Source: SKW197 sp049970095 (GTDB lineage: Archaea > Thermoplasmatota > Thermoplasmata > Lutacidiplasmatales > SKW197). From it: a stretch of DNA of 64,000 bases. A program made the position numbers and the translations under genes. The notes beneath the pieces are model-generated. The model had not been told where the DNA came from and did not search any database. It saw only the letters and a program-made list of their open reading frames with translations. Position 1 is the stretch's first letter; each line of letters starts with the position of its first letter. Of this stretch, positions 25,629-34,773 are shown one piece after another. Where the stretch lies: assembly GCA_049970095.1 (NCBI GenBank), contig JBMFNP010000002.1:1-64000 (forward strand), written 5' to 3'.

Positions 25629-27014
25629 ATGAAGTATGATGCAATTGTGGTGGGTGCGGGACCCGCAGGAATATTTGCAGCAGAGGAAATTCTGAAAGCC
25701 GGAAAAAATGTTGTCATCGTGGAAGCGGGTGCAGATGTGAGCAAAAGAGTGTGCCCGATGGAAACTGGCTCTGAGTGTCTTCAATGTGAGCCCTGTCATA
25801 TAATGGCTGGGGTTGGTGGTGCTGGCACATTTTCTGATGGGATTCTCAATCTAAGACCAGATATTGGTGGAGATATTGCGCATCTATGCGGGAGTGATGC
25901 GGAGGCACATGCACTCGTGAAAGATGTTGACGAATTTTTTGCAAAACATGCTCCCAATTCAACCCTATACCAACCTGACGAGGAAAGCGCAAACTCCCTC
26001 GCACGGAGAGCAGCAGCTGTAGGTGCCAGATTCATTCCGATACCACAGAGACACATCGGCAGTGACCACGCTCCACAGGTGATTGAAGGAATATGCAATG
26101 AGTTGAAAAAGAACGGATTGCAAATTCTTACAGAAACCCGTGTAAAGGATATTCTCGTGAGAAATGGTGGATGTGAGGGTGTGGTTCTTGAAAACAATGA
26201 AATTCTAAAAGGAAAGGCAGTGGTAATTGCCCCTGGCAGAGTTGGAATGAACTGGATGCAAGAGATAATTGAAAGGCACAGTATAAAGGCAAGACATGGA
26301 CCAATTGACATTGGTGTGCGGGTTGAAGTTCCCTCAATTGTGATGGAACCAGTCATAAAAATAAATCGCGATCCTAAATTTCATATTTTCACAAACAGAT
26401 ATGATGATTTTGTTAGAACATTCTGCACAAACTATAATGGTTTTGTGGTAAAGGAGAATTATGGGGAATTCATAGGTGTGAATGGACATTCAATGAAGAC
26501 TAGGTCTTCACAAAATACAAATTTTGCATTTCTCGTGCGGATTGAACTTACGGAACCAGTTGAAAACACGACTGCGTACGGGCGCTCTATTGCAGAGCTT
26601 GCAACCACAATCGGTGGTGGAAAGCCAATTGTGCAGAGGCTCGGAGATCTAATGGCGGGGCGGCGTTCCACATTTGCACGACTGGCAAAGAACCCACTTA
26701 AGGGCACTCTCACAGATGTTACTCCTGGTGATATTTCTATGGCACTTCCGTCCAGAATTGTACAGAATATCCTTGAAGGGCTTGAAAAACTCAACCAGAT
26801 AGTTCCTGGTGTTGCCACCGAGTCCACGCTTCTCTATGCACCAGAGATAAAATTTTATGCAATGATAGTTGAGGTGAACCGTGATATGGAGACATCAATT
26901 CCAAATCTGTTTGCGGCTGGTGATGGTGTAGGACTTTCAAGAGGAATTGTAGGTGCAGCAGCAACTGGAATACTGGCAGGCAGAGGTGTGGTAAGGAGGC
27001 TCACGAATGCTTAA
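25629..27014 (+). CDS. FAD-dependent dehydrogenase (COG2509-like)
   Basis: A flavoprotein of about 461 residues. The N-terminal Rossmann motif is YDAIVVGAGPAGIFAAEEI followed by VVIVEAGAD. Four cysteines near residue 45 (VCPMETGSECLQCEPCHIMAG) and then GVGGAGTFSDGILNL match the uncharacterised NAD(FAD)-utilising dehydrogenases of COG2509. The C-terminal FAD segment is NLFAAGDGVGLSRGIVGAAATG. The substrate is unknown. GTG 25620 would overlap the aIF2-gamma stop; ATG 25629 is chosen here. It overlaps nep1 by eight bases. Confidence 0.8.
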   Translation: MKYDAIVVGAGPAGIFAAEEILKAGKNVVIVEAGADVSKRVCPMETGSECLQCEPCHIMAGVGGAGTFSDGILNLRPDIGGDIAHLCGSDAEAHALVKDVDEFFAKHAPNSTLYQPDEESANSLARRAAAVGARFIPIPQRHIGSDHAPQVIEGICNELKKNGLQILTETRVKDILVRNGGCEGVVLENNEILKGKAVVIAPGRVGMNWMQEIIERHSIKARHGPIDIGVRVEVPSIVMEPVIKINRDPKFHIFTNRYDDFVRTFCTNYNGFVVKENYGEFIGVNGHSMKTRSSQNTNFAFLVRIELTEPVENTTAYGRSIAELATTIGGGKPIVQRLGDLMAGRRSTFARLAKNPLKGTLTDVTPGDISMALPSRIVQNILEGLEKLNQIVPGVATESTLLYAPEIKFYAMIVEVNRDMETSIPNLFAAGDGVGLSRGIVGAAATGILAGRGVVRRLTNA

Positions 27015-27687
27015 CATTCTTCTTGCAGATGCTGAACTGGAGATGGTGCCTGAGAGCATTGCCTCGCATCCCTCAGTGGTTGTAAATGCTAGAAAGCGGG
27101 GAAAGAAGACGGTGAATATTCTTCTTGATGCCAGTTTGCACCATGCAGCAATGCGCAACCTGGAGATGGGAGAAAGGAGGGGGAGACCCGACATTGTACA
27201 CTTTTCTCTCCTTCTTGCCTTGGACTCTATTCTAAACCAGATTGGTAAACTCAGAATATATGTGCATACCAGAAACAACGAATTGATTGTGGTTGACCCG
27301 CAGACCCGCCTGCCTAGAAATTATCCAAGGTTTGTGGGGCTTATTGAGTCATTGTTTAACAACAAGGTGGTGCCCAGCAGGGAGATGCCACTCCTTACAT
27401 TAATTGAAGGATACGACTTTGGGAAGTGCCTGGATAATATTCCACATTCAAAGGTGATTGTGTTTTCACAAACAGGCAGGAATGTAATACTAAGCGCATA
27501 CCTTGAAAAAATGCAAGATGAAAATCTCCTGTGTGTAATCGGGGGTTTTCCAGAAGGAGACTTTCTCAGCAATGTGTATGAACTTGCAGATGATGTAATT
27601 TCTATTGCTCCCCAGACACTCTCGGTTTGGACAGTTATATCAGAATTGATAGTCAACTATGAGAATGTGCACTTGCCCAGCAGGTAG
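27007..27687 (+). CDS. nep1: rRNA pseudouridine N1-methyltransferase Nep1 (SPOUT)
   Basis: A 226-residue SPOUT-fold enzyme that methylates the hypermodified pseudouridine in helix 35 of 16S rRNA. Characteristic segments are LLDASLHHAAM, RRGRPDIVHFSLLLALDS, LRIYVHTRNNELI, RLPRNYPRFVGLIESLF, and the cofactor knot CVIGGFPEGDF with APQTLSVWTVISELI. Its start overlaps the FAD gene, so it belongs to the rps6e operon and fits a ribosome-assembly role. Confidence 0.93.
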   Translation: MLNILLADAELEMVPESIASHPSVVVNARKRGKKTVNILLDASLHHAAMRNLEMGERRGRPDIVHFSLLLALDSILNQIGKLRIYVHTRNNELIVVDPQTRLPRNYPRFVGLIESLFNNKVVPSREMPLLTLIEGYDFGKCLDNIPHSKVIVFSQTGRNVILSAYLEKMQDENLLCVIGGFPEGDFLSNVYELADDVISIAPQTLSVWTVISELIVNYENVHLPSR

Positions 27688-27785
27688 GTGTCCCCACACC
27701 TGAGATCTCTAACCTGCAAGCGATTGCAATGTTCTGCATTGGTATTCTTCTGATTGTGCTGGCAAGAAAACGGAAAGAGAGGTAA
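27663..27785 (+). pseudogene. Orphan C-terminal surface-anchor fragment
   Basis: A 40-codon stretch after an in-frame TGA at 27660-27662 reads VGVPTPEISNLQAI, then AMFCIGILLIVLARKRKER and a stop. This is the proline-glutamate / hydrophobic helix / basic-tail layout of PEF- or PGF-CTERM-like anchors. No start codon or exported domain precedes it, and it overlaps the end of nep1 in another frame. It appears to be the tail of a lost surface protein gene. Chance is possible but the three-part pattern is good. Confidence 0.5.
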
Positions 27786-27846
27786 AAACGGATAATATTG
27801 TGCAACAAAACAACAGGGGACGGTACACTTCAAATTCAATTGAAGA

Positions 27847-28820
27847 TTACTTGGCAATCTTTCTGTATCTTTCAAGGTCAGCCTCAACCATTATTCGCAC
27901 AAGATCCTTGAAAGACACCTTTGGCTGCCAGCCGAGAACCCGTTTTGCCTTAGATGCATCACCACAGAGCACATGCACCTCTGCAGGTCTGTAAAACTTC
28001 TGGTCAGTTTTCACATATTTCTCCCAGTTTTCTATTCCCGCATATTCAAATGCAAGTTCCACAAATTCCCTTATTGTGTGTGCTTCTCCAGTAGCAATTA
28101 CATAATCATCTGGTTTTTCCTGCTGCAACATCAGCCACATCGCTTCCACATATTCAGGTGCATATCCCCAGTCCCTTTTTGCATCTAGATTTCCGAGAAC
28201 AATTTCATTAGCCAGACCATACTTTATTCTTGCAACTCCATCTGTAATTTTTCTTGTCACAAATTCTATACCCCTCCTTGGAGATTCATGATTGAAGAGA
28301 ATACCATTGGAAGCATGAAAACCATAACTTTCTCGATAATTAACAGTAGCCCAGTATCCCATTAGCTTTGCAAACCCATATGGACTTCTTGGATGGAAAG
28401 GCGTATTCTCGTTCTGCGGCACTTCCTTTGCCAGCCCGAAAAGTTCGCTTGTGGAAGCCTGATAGAACTTTGCTTCTGGGCACACAACCCGCATTGCCTC
28501 AAGCAGGCGTACAACTCCCACACCAGTAACTTCGGCAGTCAATACTGGCTGTTTAAATGAAGTCTGCACAAACGACTGGGCAGCAAGATTGTAGATTTCA
28601 TCTGGCTGGGCAACTGTTAATGCAGAAATCAAAGAACCCTGGTCCGTCATATCCCCATCCAGCAATGTAATCTTGTCAATGATATGGTCAATGTTCTTTG
28701 TGTTGGGAATTGAGAGTCTGCGCACGAGCCCGTACACCTCATATCCCTTTGCCGCAAAAACTCTGCAAAATAAGAACCATCCTGCCCTGTAATCCCAGTG
28801 ATGAATGCAATTTTACTCAT
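27847..28820 (-). CDS. gmd: GDP-mannose 4,6-dehydratase, frameshifted
   Basis: An SDR enzyme giving GDP-4-keto-6-deoxymannose for surface glycans. ATG 28820 opens MSKIAFITGITGQDGSYFAE with the NAD(P) motif, but the frame is lost at a five-base A run (28756-28760, plus strand). One more A there restores FFAAKGYEVYGLVRRLS and joins the 296-residue downstream frame. Downstream are STSELFG, the catalytic SPYGFAK, and GNLDAKRDWGYAPEYVEAMW. The whole gene would be about 324 residues, normal for the family. It follows a glycosyltransferase by 29 bases. Confidence 0.85.
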
Positions 28821-28849
28821 AGATTTACATAGGGGTACGGTATTTAAAA

Positions 28850-29896
28850 CTATCTGTCCAACAATTCCTGGTATACTTTTATATGATGTTGGGCACATCT
28901 CTCCCATGTGTAATTTTTCGCTAACTTTATTCCCCTCTCTTCAATTTTTGTTTTCAGTGCCTCAAGAATTCCTTCTGCAATCTCTCTTGGCTCATTTTTA
29001 ACATAAACTGGCACATCTTTCATAAATTCACGGTTAAATGGAAGATCCAGTGCAACAACCCTGTTTCCACATGCAAGTGCCTCAAGGGGAGGTAATCCCA
29101 TCCCTTCATAAATAGTTGGCCAAACAAAAACATCAAATGAAGAATATGCCGCTCTAAGCTCTTCTATACTCACAACACCGGGTTCAACAATTTCTAACCC
29201 ATACTCATTTGCAACAGCCTCAATTTTTTTCGTTTCTTCAGCCCAGGTAGAAGGTCCGAAGCGCACGAAATTCACATCGTATCCTTTCTCCTTTAAAATG
29301 CCCACAGCTCTAACCAGTGTTGGAAGATTTTTTCTGGGATCGGTTTGACATGCAGTCATAATATTTATTTTTCCCTCACGGTAAAATCTGGATCTCATGG
29401 ACACAGGATAAAAATCATCCGTAATTGCATGAGGACATACTTCTATTTTATCTGGATTTACTCCGATGTATTTGATACATTCTTGCTTTGAAAATTCACT
29501 ATTGCTCAATATTTTTTTTGCTTTTAAAAACATGTGTTTTCTGTATTTCCATTCCAATTTAGCACTGAGACTCTTAAGATAATCCATAGGAAAGGCAAGA
29601 GGTGCAACATCATGTAGGGTTAGAATAGATGTGTTCTGCGTTGCAACGCCCGCATCAAGTGCATGCACAATTTTAGCTCTTGGATGTTTCAGAAATCGCA
29701 CAGGCCAGATGGTGATATAACCCCCAACCATTCCCTTGCCTGTTCTTATCTCAAAGAGGGGCTTCACTTCCTCTATTTTTACCTTCAATCCCTTTTCACT
29801 TCCAAGTTTCAACACCCTTGGTATGAGATTTCCTGCGAATGAGCCATGCCCTACACCAGCATACCAGTTGCTAGTAATGATTGCAATATCCTCCAT
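28850..29896 (-). CDS. Family GT4-like glycosyltransferase
   Basis: A 348-residue GT-B enzyme. The N-terminal half has VGHGSFAGNLIPRVLKLGSE and ALDAGVATQNTSILTLHDVAP. The donor-binding C-terminal half has CQTDPRKNLPTLVRAVGIL, then YEGMGLPPLEALACGNRVV, which contains the E-x7-E motif. It probably uses a nucleotide sugar to build a cell-surface polysaccharide or N-glycan with the dehydratase downstream. A TATA-like ctttatttaatcc at 29918-29930 lies about 27 bases from the ATG. Confidence 0.85.
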   Translation of the reverse strand: MEDIAIITSNWYAGVGHGSFAGNLIPRVLKLGSEKGLKVKIEEVKPLFEIRTGKGMVGGYITIWPVRFLKHPRAKIVHALDAGVATQNTSILTLHDVAPLAFPMDYLKSLSAKLEWKYRKHMFLKAKKILSNSEFSKQECIKYIGVNPDKIEVCPHAITDDFYPVSMRSRFYREGKINIMTACQTDPRKNLPTLVRAVGILKEKGYDVNFVRFGPSTWAEETKKIEAVANEYGLEIVEPGVVSIEELRAAYSSFDVFVWPTIYEGMGLPPLEALACGNRVVALDLPFNREFMKDVPVYVKNEPREIAEGILEALKTKIEERGIKLAKNYTWERCAQHHIKVYQELLDR

Positions 29897-29979
29897 TTTA
29901 TTCGCCTATATAATGCCTTTATTTAATCCCTTCTCAAAGAGATCTGGTTTATAAAAAAAAAGAAGGCAGGGAAAGATGT

Positions 29980-31197
29980 TCATTGGGATTTTGCTTTTCT
30001 GCTCCGAAATACAAGGTATGCGAGTACAATTCCAACTACAAACCCGCCGCCAAATGCAAGTGCCATGTAGAGGATATTTATTTCCCCACTGGTTGCAAAA
30101 ATTTCAAATTCATGTTCTGAGAAGTGTGGCACGTACAGAAAGATAACATAGTTGCCAGCGTCATCAGTAGTAACCGCATACTTTGCCTCCCCATTGCCTG
30201 TACCAAACATCTCCTCCACGCTGCCTCTCTTTATTTCCTTCCCATCCATTTTCACTTGTATTCTTTCCATTTTCATTTCCATATTTTCTTTCTCAACCAT
30301 CAGTGCAATCACTGTTCCACTGCCTTCCCCAGAAACCCTGAGGTGTATTCTGTTCTGTGTCATTTCTCTAACCTCTGCGAGCACATCTGCACGATATGCC
30401 ACCCCATCATCCATCACCAGCCCGTTTGTGTAAGCGAGAGCAAGTTCCGCCCCTACTTTTATCATATTTTCATCAGCAATAGGGACGCCATATCTGTGCC
30501 ATGCGTGCATCCTGAATGTGCTAGTTTCTCCATTCACAAGGGTTGTTGAAAGTGTCTGATTGGTTATTTTGATCTGATTACCTGCAACAATTGTTCCGCT
30601 GATGTTTCCGCTTGCAGAGAAAATCCAGGCAATGTTGGCGTATGTGTGGTTTTTGTATGTATTCATAGCATAGAAATTCTGGTTAAGTGTATAGGTAACG
30701 GAGAGGGTGGTGTTGAAGGCAATGTGGTGAATTACTCCAGAGGGGTTGTCATGCACAATTATCATTGCATTTTCGCCCCTGAGCATCACAATGTTTCCCA
30801 TTACTCTGAGTCCCACCCTGGAAAAATTGCTCATACTGATTGCATCAAAAACTCCAAGAGTTTCCATAGAACCATCTTTCGGAATCTTCAGTTTATAGTT
30901 TGTAATCTTACCAGTGTGCTCATCCAGATAGAAGTCAACAAATCTTCCTGTAAAATGCCCATCTGTGTAATTCATGCAACCCATGTACCTTGTTTTCATA
31001 AAATACTCCCGCCAGGTGTTTTCTGTCTCTGGCTTTGACCAGTTAAAGCCATTTTTGCAGTTCTCTGAATGCCCTGGCATCCCTTCCATTGGACACTCTC
31101 CAAATTGCGCTGCTGCAGATATGGGCACCACAGTAAGGATTGCAATTCCGAGCACGAGGGCAAAAGCCCACATTCCTTTTTCCTTTTTTGTCTTCAT
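29980..31197 (-). CDS. Exported surface protein with C-terminal membrane anchor
   Basis: A 405-residue protein with signal peptide MKTKKEKGMWAFALVLGIAI...SAAA, a short cysteine-containing region (GECPMEGMPGHSENC), a long beta-rich domain with many N-glycosylation sequons such as NYT, NFS, NTT and NHT, and a final helix (ILYMALAFGGGFVVGIVLAYLVF) with basic tail RSRKAKSQ. ATG 31197 is preferred over the longer frame because it starts the signal peptide and a TATA-like box lies at 31225-31235. The family is not recognised. Confidence 0.7.
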   Translation of the reverse strand: MKTKKEKGMWAFALVLGIAILTVVPISAAAQFGECPMEGMPGHSENCKNGFNWSKPETENTWREYFMKTRYMGCMNYTDGHFTGRFVDFYLDEHTGKITNYKLKIPKDGSMETLGVFDAISMSNFSRVGLRVMGNIVMLRGENAMIIVHDNPSGVIHHIAFNTTLSVTYTLNQNFYAMNTYKNHTYANIAWIFSASGNISGTIVAGNQIKITNQTLSTTLVNGETSTFRMHAWHRYGVPIADENMIKVGAELALAYTNGLVMDDGVAYRADVLAEVREMTQNRIHLRVSGEGSGTVIALMVEKENMEMKMERIQVKMDGKEIKRGSVEEMFGTGNGEAKYAVTTDDAGNYVIFLYVPHFSEHEFEIFATSGEINILYMALAFGGGFVVGIVLAYLVFRSRKAKSQ

Positions 31198-31299
31198 TTC
31201 TATCACCGTATGTTGATTGAAATGAGTATTTAAAGAATTTTTGGTACAAAACCAAAAATGAATGGTACAAAACCCGAACAAGAGAAAAAACAGGAGAGT

Positions 31300-32358
31300 T
31301 CAGAATGAGAAGTAATTTTCAAGCAAACCCTGGAGTTCCTTGATTTTTTCAGTTAGGATTTTACGGATTTTCTGGTTGGCAGTAACTGTACTTGAAAGGG
31401 TATCAAAGTTCTCATGATATTCCACAGGAGTATTTGCCAGCACATTAACTAACAGGTGTGCCAGCATAGGATTGTTCTGGTTATAACCACCTTCCTGCAG
31501 AATAACAAGTTTCCCCAGCTTCGAAATTTTCTGGACAAGTGTTCTGTAGCCCTTTGCAGTAAGTCTCAGTCCTATGTTAGGTTCCGAAAAATGTGCATCA
31601 AATCCGTTCAGTCCTATGATTAAATCTGGTTTAAACTGATTTATTAACGGAATCACCAGATTTTCAAGCACCATGTTATATTCTTCATCACCACTGCCTG
31701 GTGGCATCTCCATGTTTGCAGTATAGCCCCTCCCCTCGCCATGCCCTATCTGGTATGCAAACCCGTCATGTGGATAGAAATCATGTGGGTCCCTGTGTAT
31801 TGAAAATTTGTAAACATACGGACATTCGTAAAAGATGCGCATCGTGCCATTTCCTGCATGGGCATCCCAGTCAAGAACAAATACCCTCTTTATTCCTTTC
31901 TTTTCCATAAGATAGGCGATAGCAATTGCCGCATTGTTGAACAGACAGTATCCCCCGAATTTATCTGCGGATGCATGATGCCCTGGGGGGCGTGTGAGTG
32001 CGTACGCATACTCTGTGTGCCCCAGAAGCACATCCACCGCAGCCCTTATTGCTGCACCTGCTGCAAATTCTGCAGCAACCACGGAACCACTGGTGATATA
32101 AGTAGAATCTCCCAGGAAAGAATACCCCCTCTCCGCACACTTTTTTATGAACTCAAAATAGTTTTTTTCATGAATCCGCAGGATATCTTCCTCTGTTGCT
32201 GGTGCAAAATCATTTACGATTTTCAGAAATGGCATTTTTTCCGCCCTGTGAGTAATGTATGTGTATATTTTTCTTATTCTTTCAGGGTTTTCAGGACTTG
32301 CACATGCAGGAAAATGAAGTTCATGCTCGCTTCTGTAGTACAGGTTTACCTTCACCAC
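31300..32358 (-). CDS. Class II histone deacetylase/acetylpolyamine amidohydrolase family
   Basis: A 352-residue Zn-dependent deacetylase. The catalytic His pair is in RPPGHHA (123-129), zinc ligands are in DWDAHAGNGT (163-172) and GFDAH (252-256), and the substrate-site glycines are in LQEGGYNQNN. Bacterial and archaeal members deacetylate small molecules such as acetylpolyamines or proteins; the substrate cannot be decided, and no histone gene is in this window. It starts 34 bases after the aminotransferase stop, so the two may be co-transcribed. Confidence 0.88.
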   Translation of the reverse strand: MVKVNLYYRSEHELHFPACASPENPERIRKIYTYITHRAEKMPFLKIVNDFAPATEEDILRIHEKNYFEFIKKCAERGYSFLGDSTYITSGSVVAAEFAAGAAIRAAVDVLLGHTEYAYALTRPPGHHASADKFGGYCLFNNAAIAIAYLMEKKGIKRVFVLDWDAHAGNGTMRIFYECPYVYKFSIHRDPHDFYPHDGFAYQIGHGEGRGYTANMEMPPGSGDEEYNMVLENLVIPLINQFKPDLIIGLNGFDAHFSEPNIGLRLTAKGYRTLVQKISKLGKLVILQEGGYNQNNPMLAHLLVNVLANTPVEYHENFDTLSSTVTANQKIRKILTEKIKELQGLLENYFSF

Positions 32359-32392
32359 ATATCAGAAATATCTTCGGAATATATCATACTTT

Positions 32393-33526
32393 TCATGTGT
32401 GTGAAGCCAATCCATCCATAACCTCTCTTATCTTTGTGATTGCAAGTTTGATATTGTCCATGGAATTTGCATATGAAAAGCGGATGTGTTTTTCTCCGTT
32501 TCTACCGAATGCGGAACCTGGAGTGCAGATCACACCATGCTGCACAAGTTTGGTTGCCAGTTCCATTGAACACCAGTCACCAGAAAACTCTGGAAACGCA
32601 TAGAATGCACCATCTGGCTTCAGGCATCTAAATCCTGGAATTCCATTCAAAGCCCCTACGATATATTCCCTTCGCCTCTTAAATTCTTTAACCATTCTTT
32701 CAATTTCCTGCCCTCCATTTCTGAGCGCTTCAAGGGCGGCATACTGTGTGGGTGTTGGAGGACATGCAATTAAATGATAGTGGGATTTGAAAATAGGGGC
32801 TAGGAGTTCTGAAGGTACAACCATGAACCCGATTCTCCAGCCAGTCATCGCATATGTTTTTGAAAAGGAATTTATTATGATTGCATTCCTGCATCTGCCC
32901 CAGAAACTCTCATGTTTTCTGTCATAAATTATGTGGTCATACACCTCATCAGATATTATTATCAAATTATGTTTATCCGCAATCTGGGAAATTTCATCTA
33001 CATCTTTTCCAGGGATCACACCGCCAGTAGGATTTGAAGGAGAATTGATTATAATTGCCTTTGTTTTCTTGGTGAGCAAACTTGAGATTTCGTTTATATC
33101 TGGAATGAAATTATTTTCCTGGCTCAGAGTGTAGGGCACTGGTTTTGCACCACAGATGCGCACATCTGCCTCATAAAGCGGGAAGCCAGGGTCTGGGATA
33201 AGTACTTCGTCTCCTTCGTCAAAAAGTGCGAGGGCTGTTGCAAATAAACCTTCAGTTGCACCTTCTGTTATAATCACATTCTCTTGTTTTGTCGGAAAAA
33301 GAGGAGCATAACATGCAGCAATCTCTGCCCGTAATTCTGGAATACCACCAATCGGCCCATACTTATTGAAACCGCTTTTCACCGCAGTTTGTAATGCATT
33401 GAGCACACACTCCGGTGGTTGAAAATCTGGTTCTCCAAGCCCCAGATTTATGGAATTTGGGGGTGCACCTTCAAACATCTTTCTTATGCCAGAAATTTCT
33501 ATGTTCAGAAATTTTTTTGAGTTCAT
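32393..33526 (-). CDS. PLP-dependent aminotransferase, class I/II
   Basis: A 377-residue fold-type I aminotransferase. Motifs are LGLGEPDFQPP, NSPSNPTGGVI (about 161-171), IISDEVYDHIIY, and SFSKTYAMTGWRIGF with the PLP lysine at 223. The family uses aspartate, aromatic or branched amino acids; the substrate cannot be read from the sequence. It may form a leftward transcription unit with the deacetylase-like gene. Confidence 0.88.
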   Translation of the reverse strand: MNSKKFLNIEISGIRKMFEGAPPNSINLGLGEPDFQPPECVLNALQTAVKSGFNKYGPIGGIPELRAEIAACYAPLFPTKQENVIITEGATEGLFATALALFDEGDEVLIPDPGFPLYEADVRICGAKPVPYTLSQENNFIPDINEISSLLTKKTKAIIINSPSNPTGGVIPGKDVDEISQIADKHNLIIISDEVYDHIIYDRKHESFWGRCRNAIIINSFSKTYAMTGWRIGFMVVPSELLAPIFKSHYHLIACPPTPTQYAALEALRNGGQEIERMVKEFKRRREYIVGALNGIPGFRCLKPDGAFYAFPEFSGDWCSMELATKLVQHGVICTPGSAFGRNGEKHIRFSYANSMDNIKLAITKIREVMDGLASHT

Positions 33527-33562
33527 GATTGTGGATAATGAAATTGGTTATTTAATCTTTGC

Positions 33563-33609
33563 ATGGAGGGGGTAGCCTTAACTTGGGTTGATGAGGAACT
33601 TACCTCCAT
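33563..33609. repeat. Small inverted repeat between divergent genes
   Basis: ATGGAGG (33563-33569) and CCTCCAT (33603-33609) form a seven-base perfect stem around about 33 bases. It sits between the aminotransferase start and the TATA-like tctttatatttt (33622-33633) of the RAM-domain gene. It could be an operator, a small hairpin, or a relic element. Confidence 0.35.
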
Positions 33610-33663
33610 CGGAGTGTGGAAATCTTTATATTTTAGAAGTGTCTATACTCAAACGGTGAGCAA

Positions 33664-33897
33664 ATGGCAATCGGATTCGTATTAATAAGTACGGCACCGG
33701 CAAAAGAACACGATGTGTACAACGAGCTACTGAAAGTGAAAGAGATCGTGGAACTGCACCCCCTGTTCGGGGAGTATGACCTCATAGCGAAAGTAGAGGC
33801 AGAGGACTTCAATGTGCTGGGACAGGTTGTGGTTGATAAAATCCGCTCGATCCCTGGTGTAATTGACACAAAGACCCTTACAGGAATAAAGTTCTGA
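33664..33897 (+). CDS. Stand-alone RAM (Lrp/AsnC ligand-binding) domain
   Basis: A 77-residue protein that is all RAM domain: MAIGFVLISTAPAKEHDVYN, then VKEIVELHPLFGEYDLIAKV, and a C-terminal VVDKIRSIPGVIDTKTLTGI. It has no DNA-binding helix-turn-helix. Such small proteins bind amino acids and can oligomerise with full Lrp proteins or act as metabolic effectors. It is divergent from the aminotransferase. ggtga lies before the ATG. A small membrane protein follows after 16 bases. Confidence 0.88.
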   Translation: MAIGFVLISTAPAKEHDVYNELLKVKEIVELHPLFGEYDLIAKVEAEDFNVLGQVVVDKIRSIPGVIDTKTLTGIKF

Positions 33898-33913
33898 GGA
33901 CGCTGGTGAAACA

Positions 33914-34207
33914 ATGATTATGGGTTGGCTGGAATATCTGACAATCTTTTTACTGACAATGGGGCTGATAATGCTCCTTGCAGGGATATTCACAGCCTAT
34001 TTTGGAACAGGCAGAAGCAGGGTAATTGGTGTGATTCTTCTAGTGCTGGGAATTGTAGTTGGAATTGCAGGTGCACTCTACTACTATCGCACAAATCCCG
34101 GGCACCTGCTCGAACTTATCAAGGAGGCACTTTTACTCCTGCTCTCTGCAATTGGGGGTGCAGTGGTCGCAATCGTGGTGTTTCTTGCGGCTATAATGAA
34201 GGCGTAA
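33914..34207 (+). CDS. Small membrane protein with three helices
   Basis: A 97-residue protein with hydrophobic segments at about 8-30, 36-57 and 72-95, a short GTGRSR loop and a YYYRTNPGHLLELIKE loop. ggtgaaaca precedes the ATG. It lies between the RAM gene and purE and may be co-transcribed with the former. No family is recognised. Confidence 0.6.
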   Translation: MIMGWLEYLTIFLLTMGLIMLLAGIFTAYFGTGRSRVIGVILLVLGIVVGIAGALYYYRTNPGHLLELIKEALLLLLSAIGGAVVAIVVFLAAIMKA

Positions 34208-34299
34208 ATAAAACTCCCAGCAAATCTTTTTTGTTCAATTTTTCATATTTTGGTTATGAGAAGTTCATGCATTTTGGGTGAATGGTAAAAGGTGATGGT

Positions 34300-34773
34300 A
34301 TGGTAGATGTATGCATTATTGCGGGAAGTATTTCAGATGCAGAAGTTATAAAAAAATCAGTTTCAATCTTAAAAGATTTCGGGATTTCCTATGAGGTGCA
34401 TATTGCCTCAGCACACAAATCCCCTGAGTTTGTGGATGAGATTGTTAATAACTCAGATGCAAAGGTTTTTATAGCAATTGCAGGACTTTCTGCTGCACTT
34501 CCCGGGGTTGTCGCCTCAAAAACTACAAAGCCAGTTATTGGGGTCCCCTGCAGTGGAAAAATCTCTCTTGATGCTATTCTCTCAATTGTCCAGATGCCAT
34601 CAGGCGTGCCAGTGGGTTGCGTGTCACTGGATGGCGGGGCAAATGCAGCACTTCTCGCAGCCAGAATTCTTTCAATAAGTGATGGAAAAATCAAAAACCG
34701 ATTAATTGCATATCAGAAAAAACTGGTTGAGGAAATAAAAGCAGATGATAAAAAAATTGAAAAGGAACTCTAA
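34300..34773 (+). CDS. purE: AIR carboxylase / N5-CAIR mutase family PurE
   Basis: A 157-residue purine-synthesis enzyme. Motifs are CIIAGSISDAEV, HIASAHKSPEFVDE, IAGLSAALPGVVASKTTKPVIGVP and QMPSGVPVGCVSLDGGANAAL. SAHKSP in place of SAHRTP leaves class I versus class II undecided; no purK is adjacent. ATG 34300 is preferred to ATG 34282 because aaaggtgat lies at the right distance. The stop overlaps the convergent 96-residue gene by four bases. Confidence 0.88.
   Translation: MVDVCIIAGSISDAEVIKKSVSILKDFGISYEVHIASAHKSPEFVDEIVNNSDAKVFIAIAGLSAALPGVVASKTTKPVIGVPCSGKISLDAILSIVQMPSGVPVGCVSLDGGANAALLAARILSISDGKIKNRLIAYQKKLVEEIKADDKKIEKEL

Noticed and set aside
31300..32358. Chromatin histone deacetylase
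   Set aside because: The fold is clear but prokaryotic members act on various acetylated compounds; no histone gene is present to support a chromatin role.
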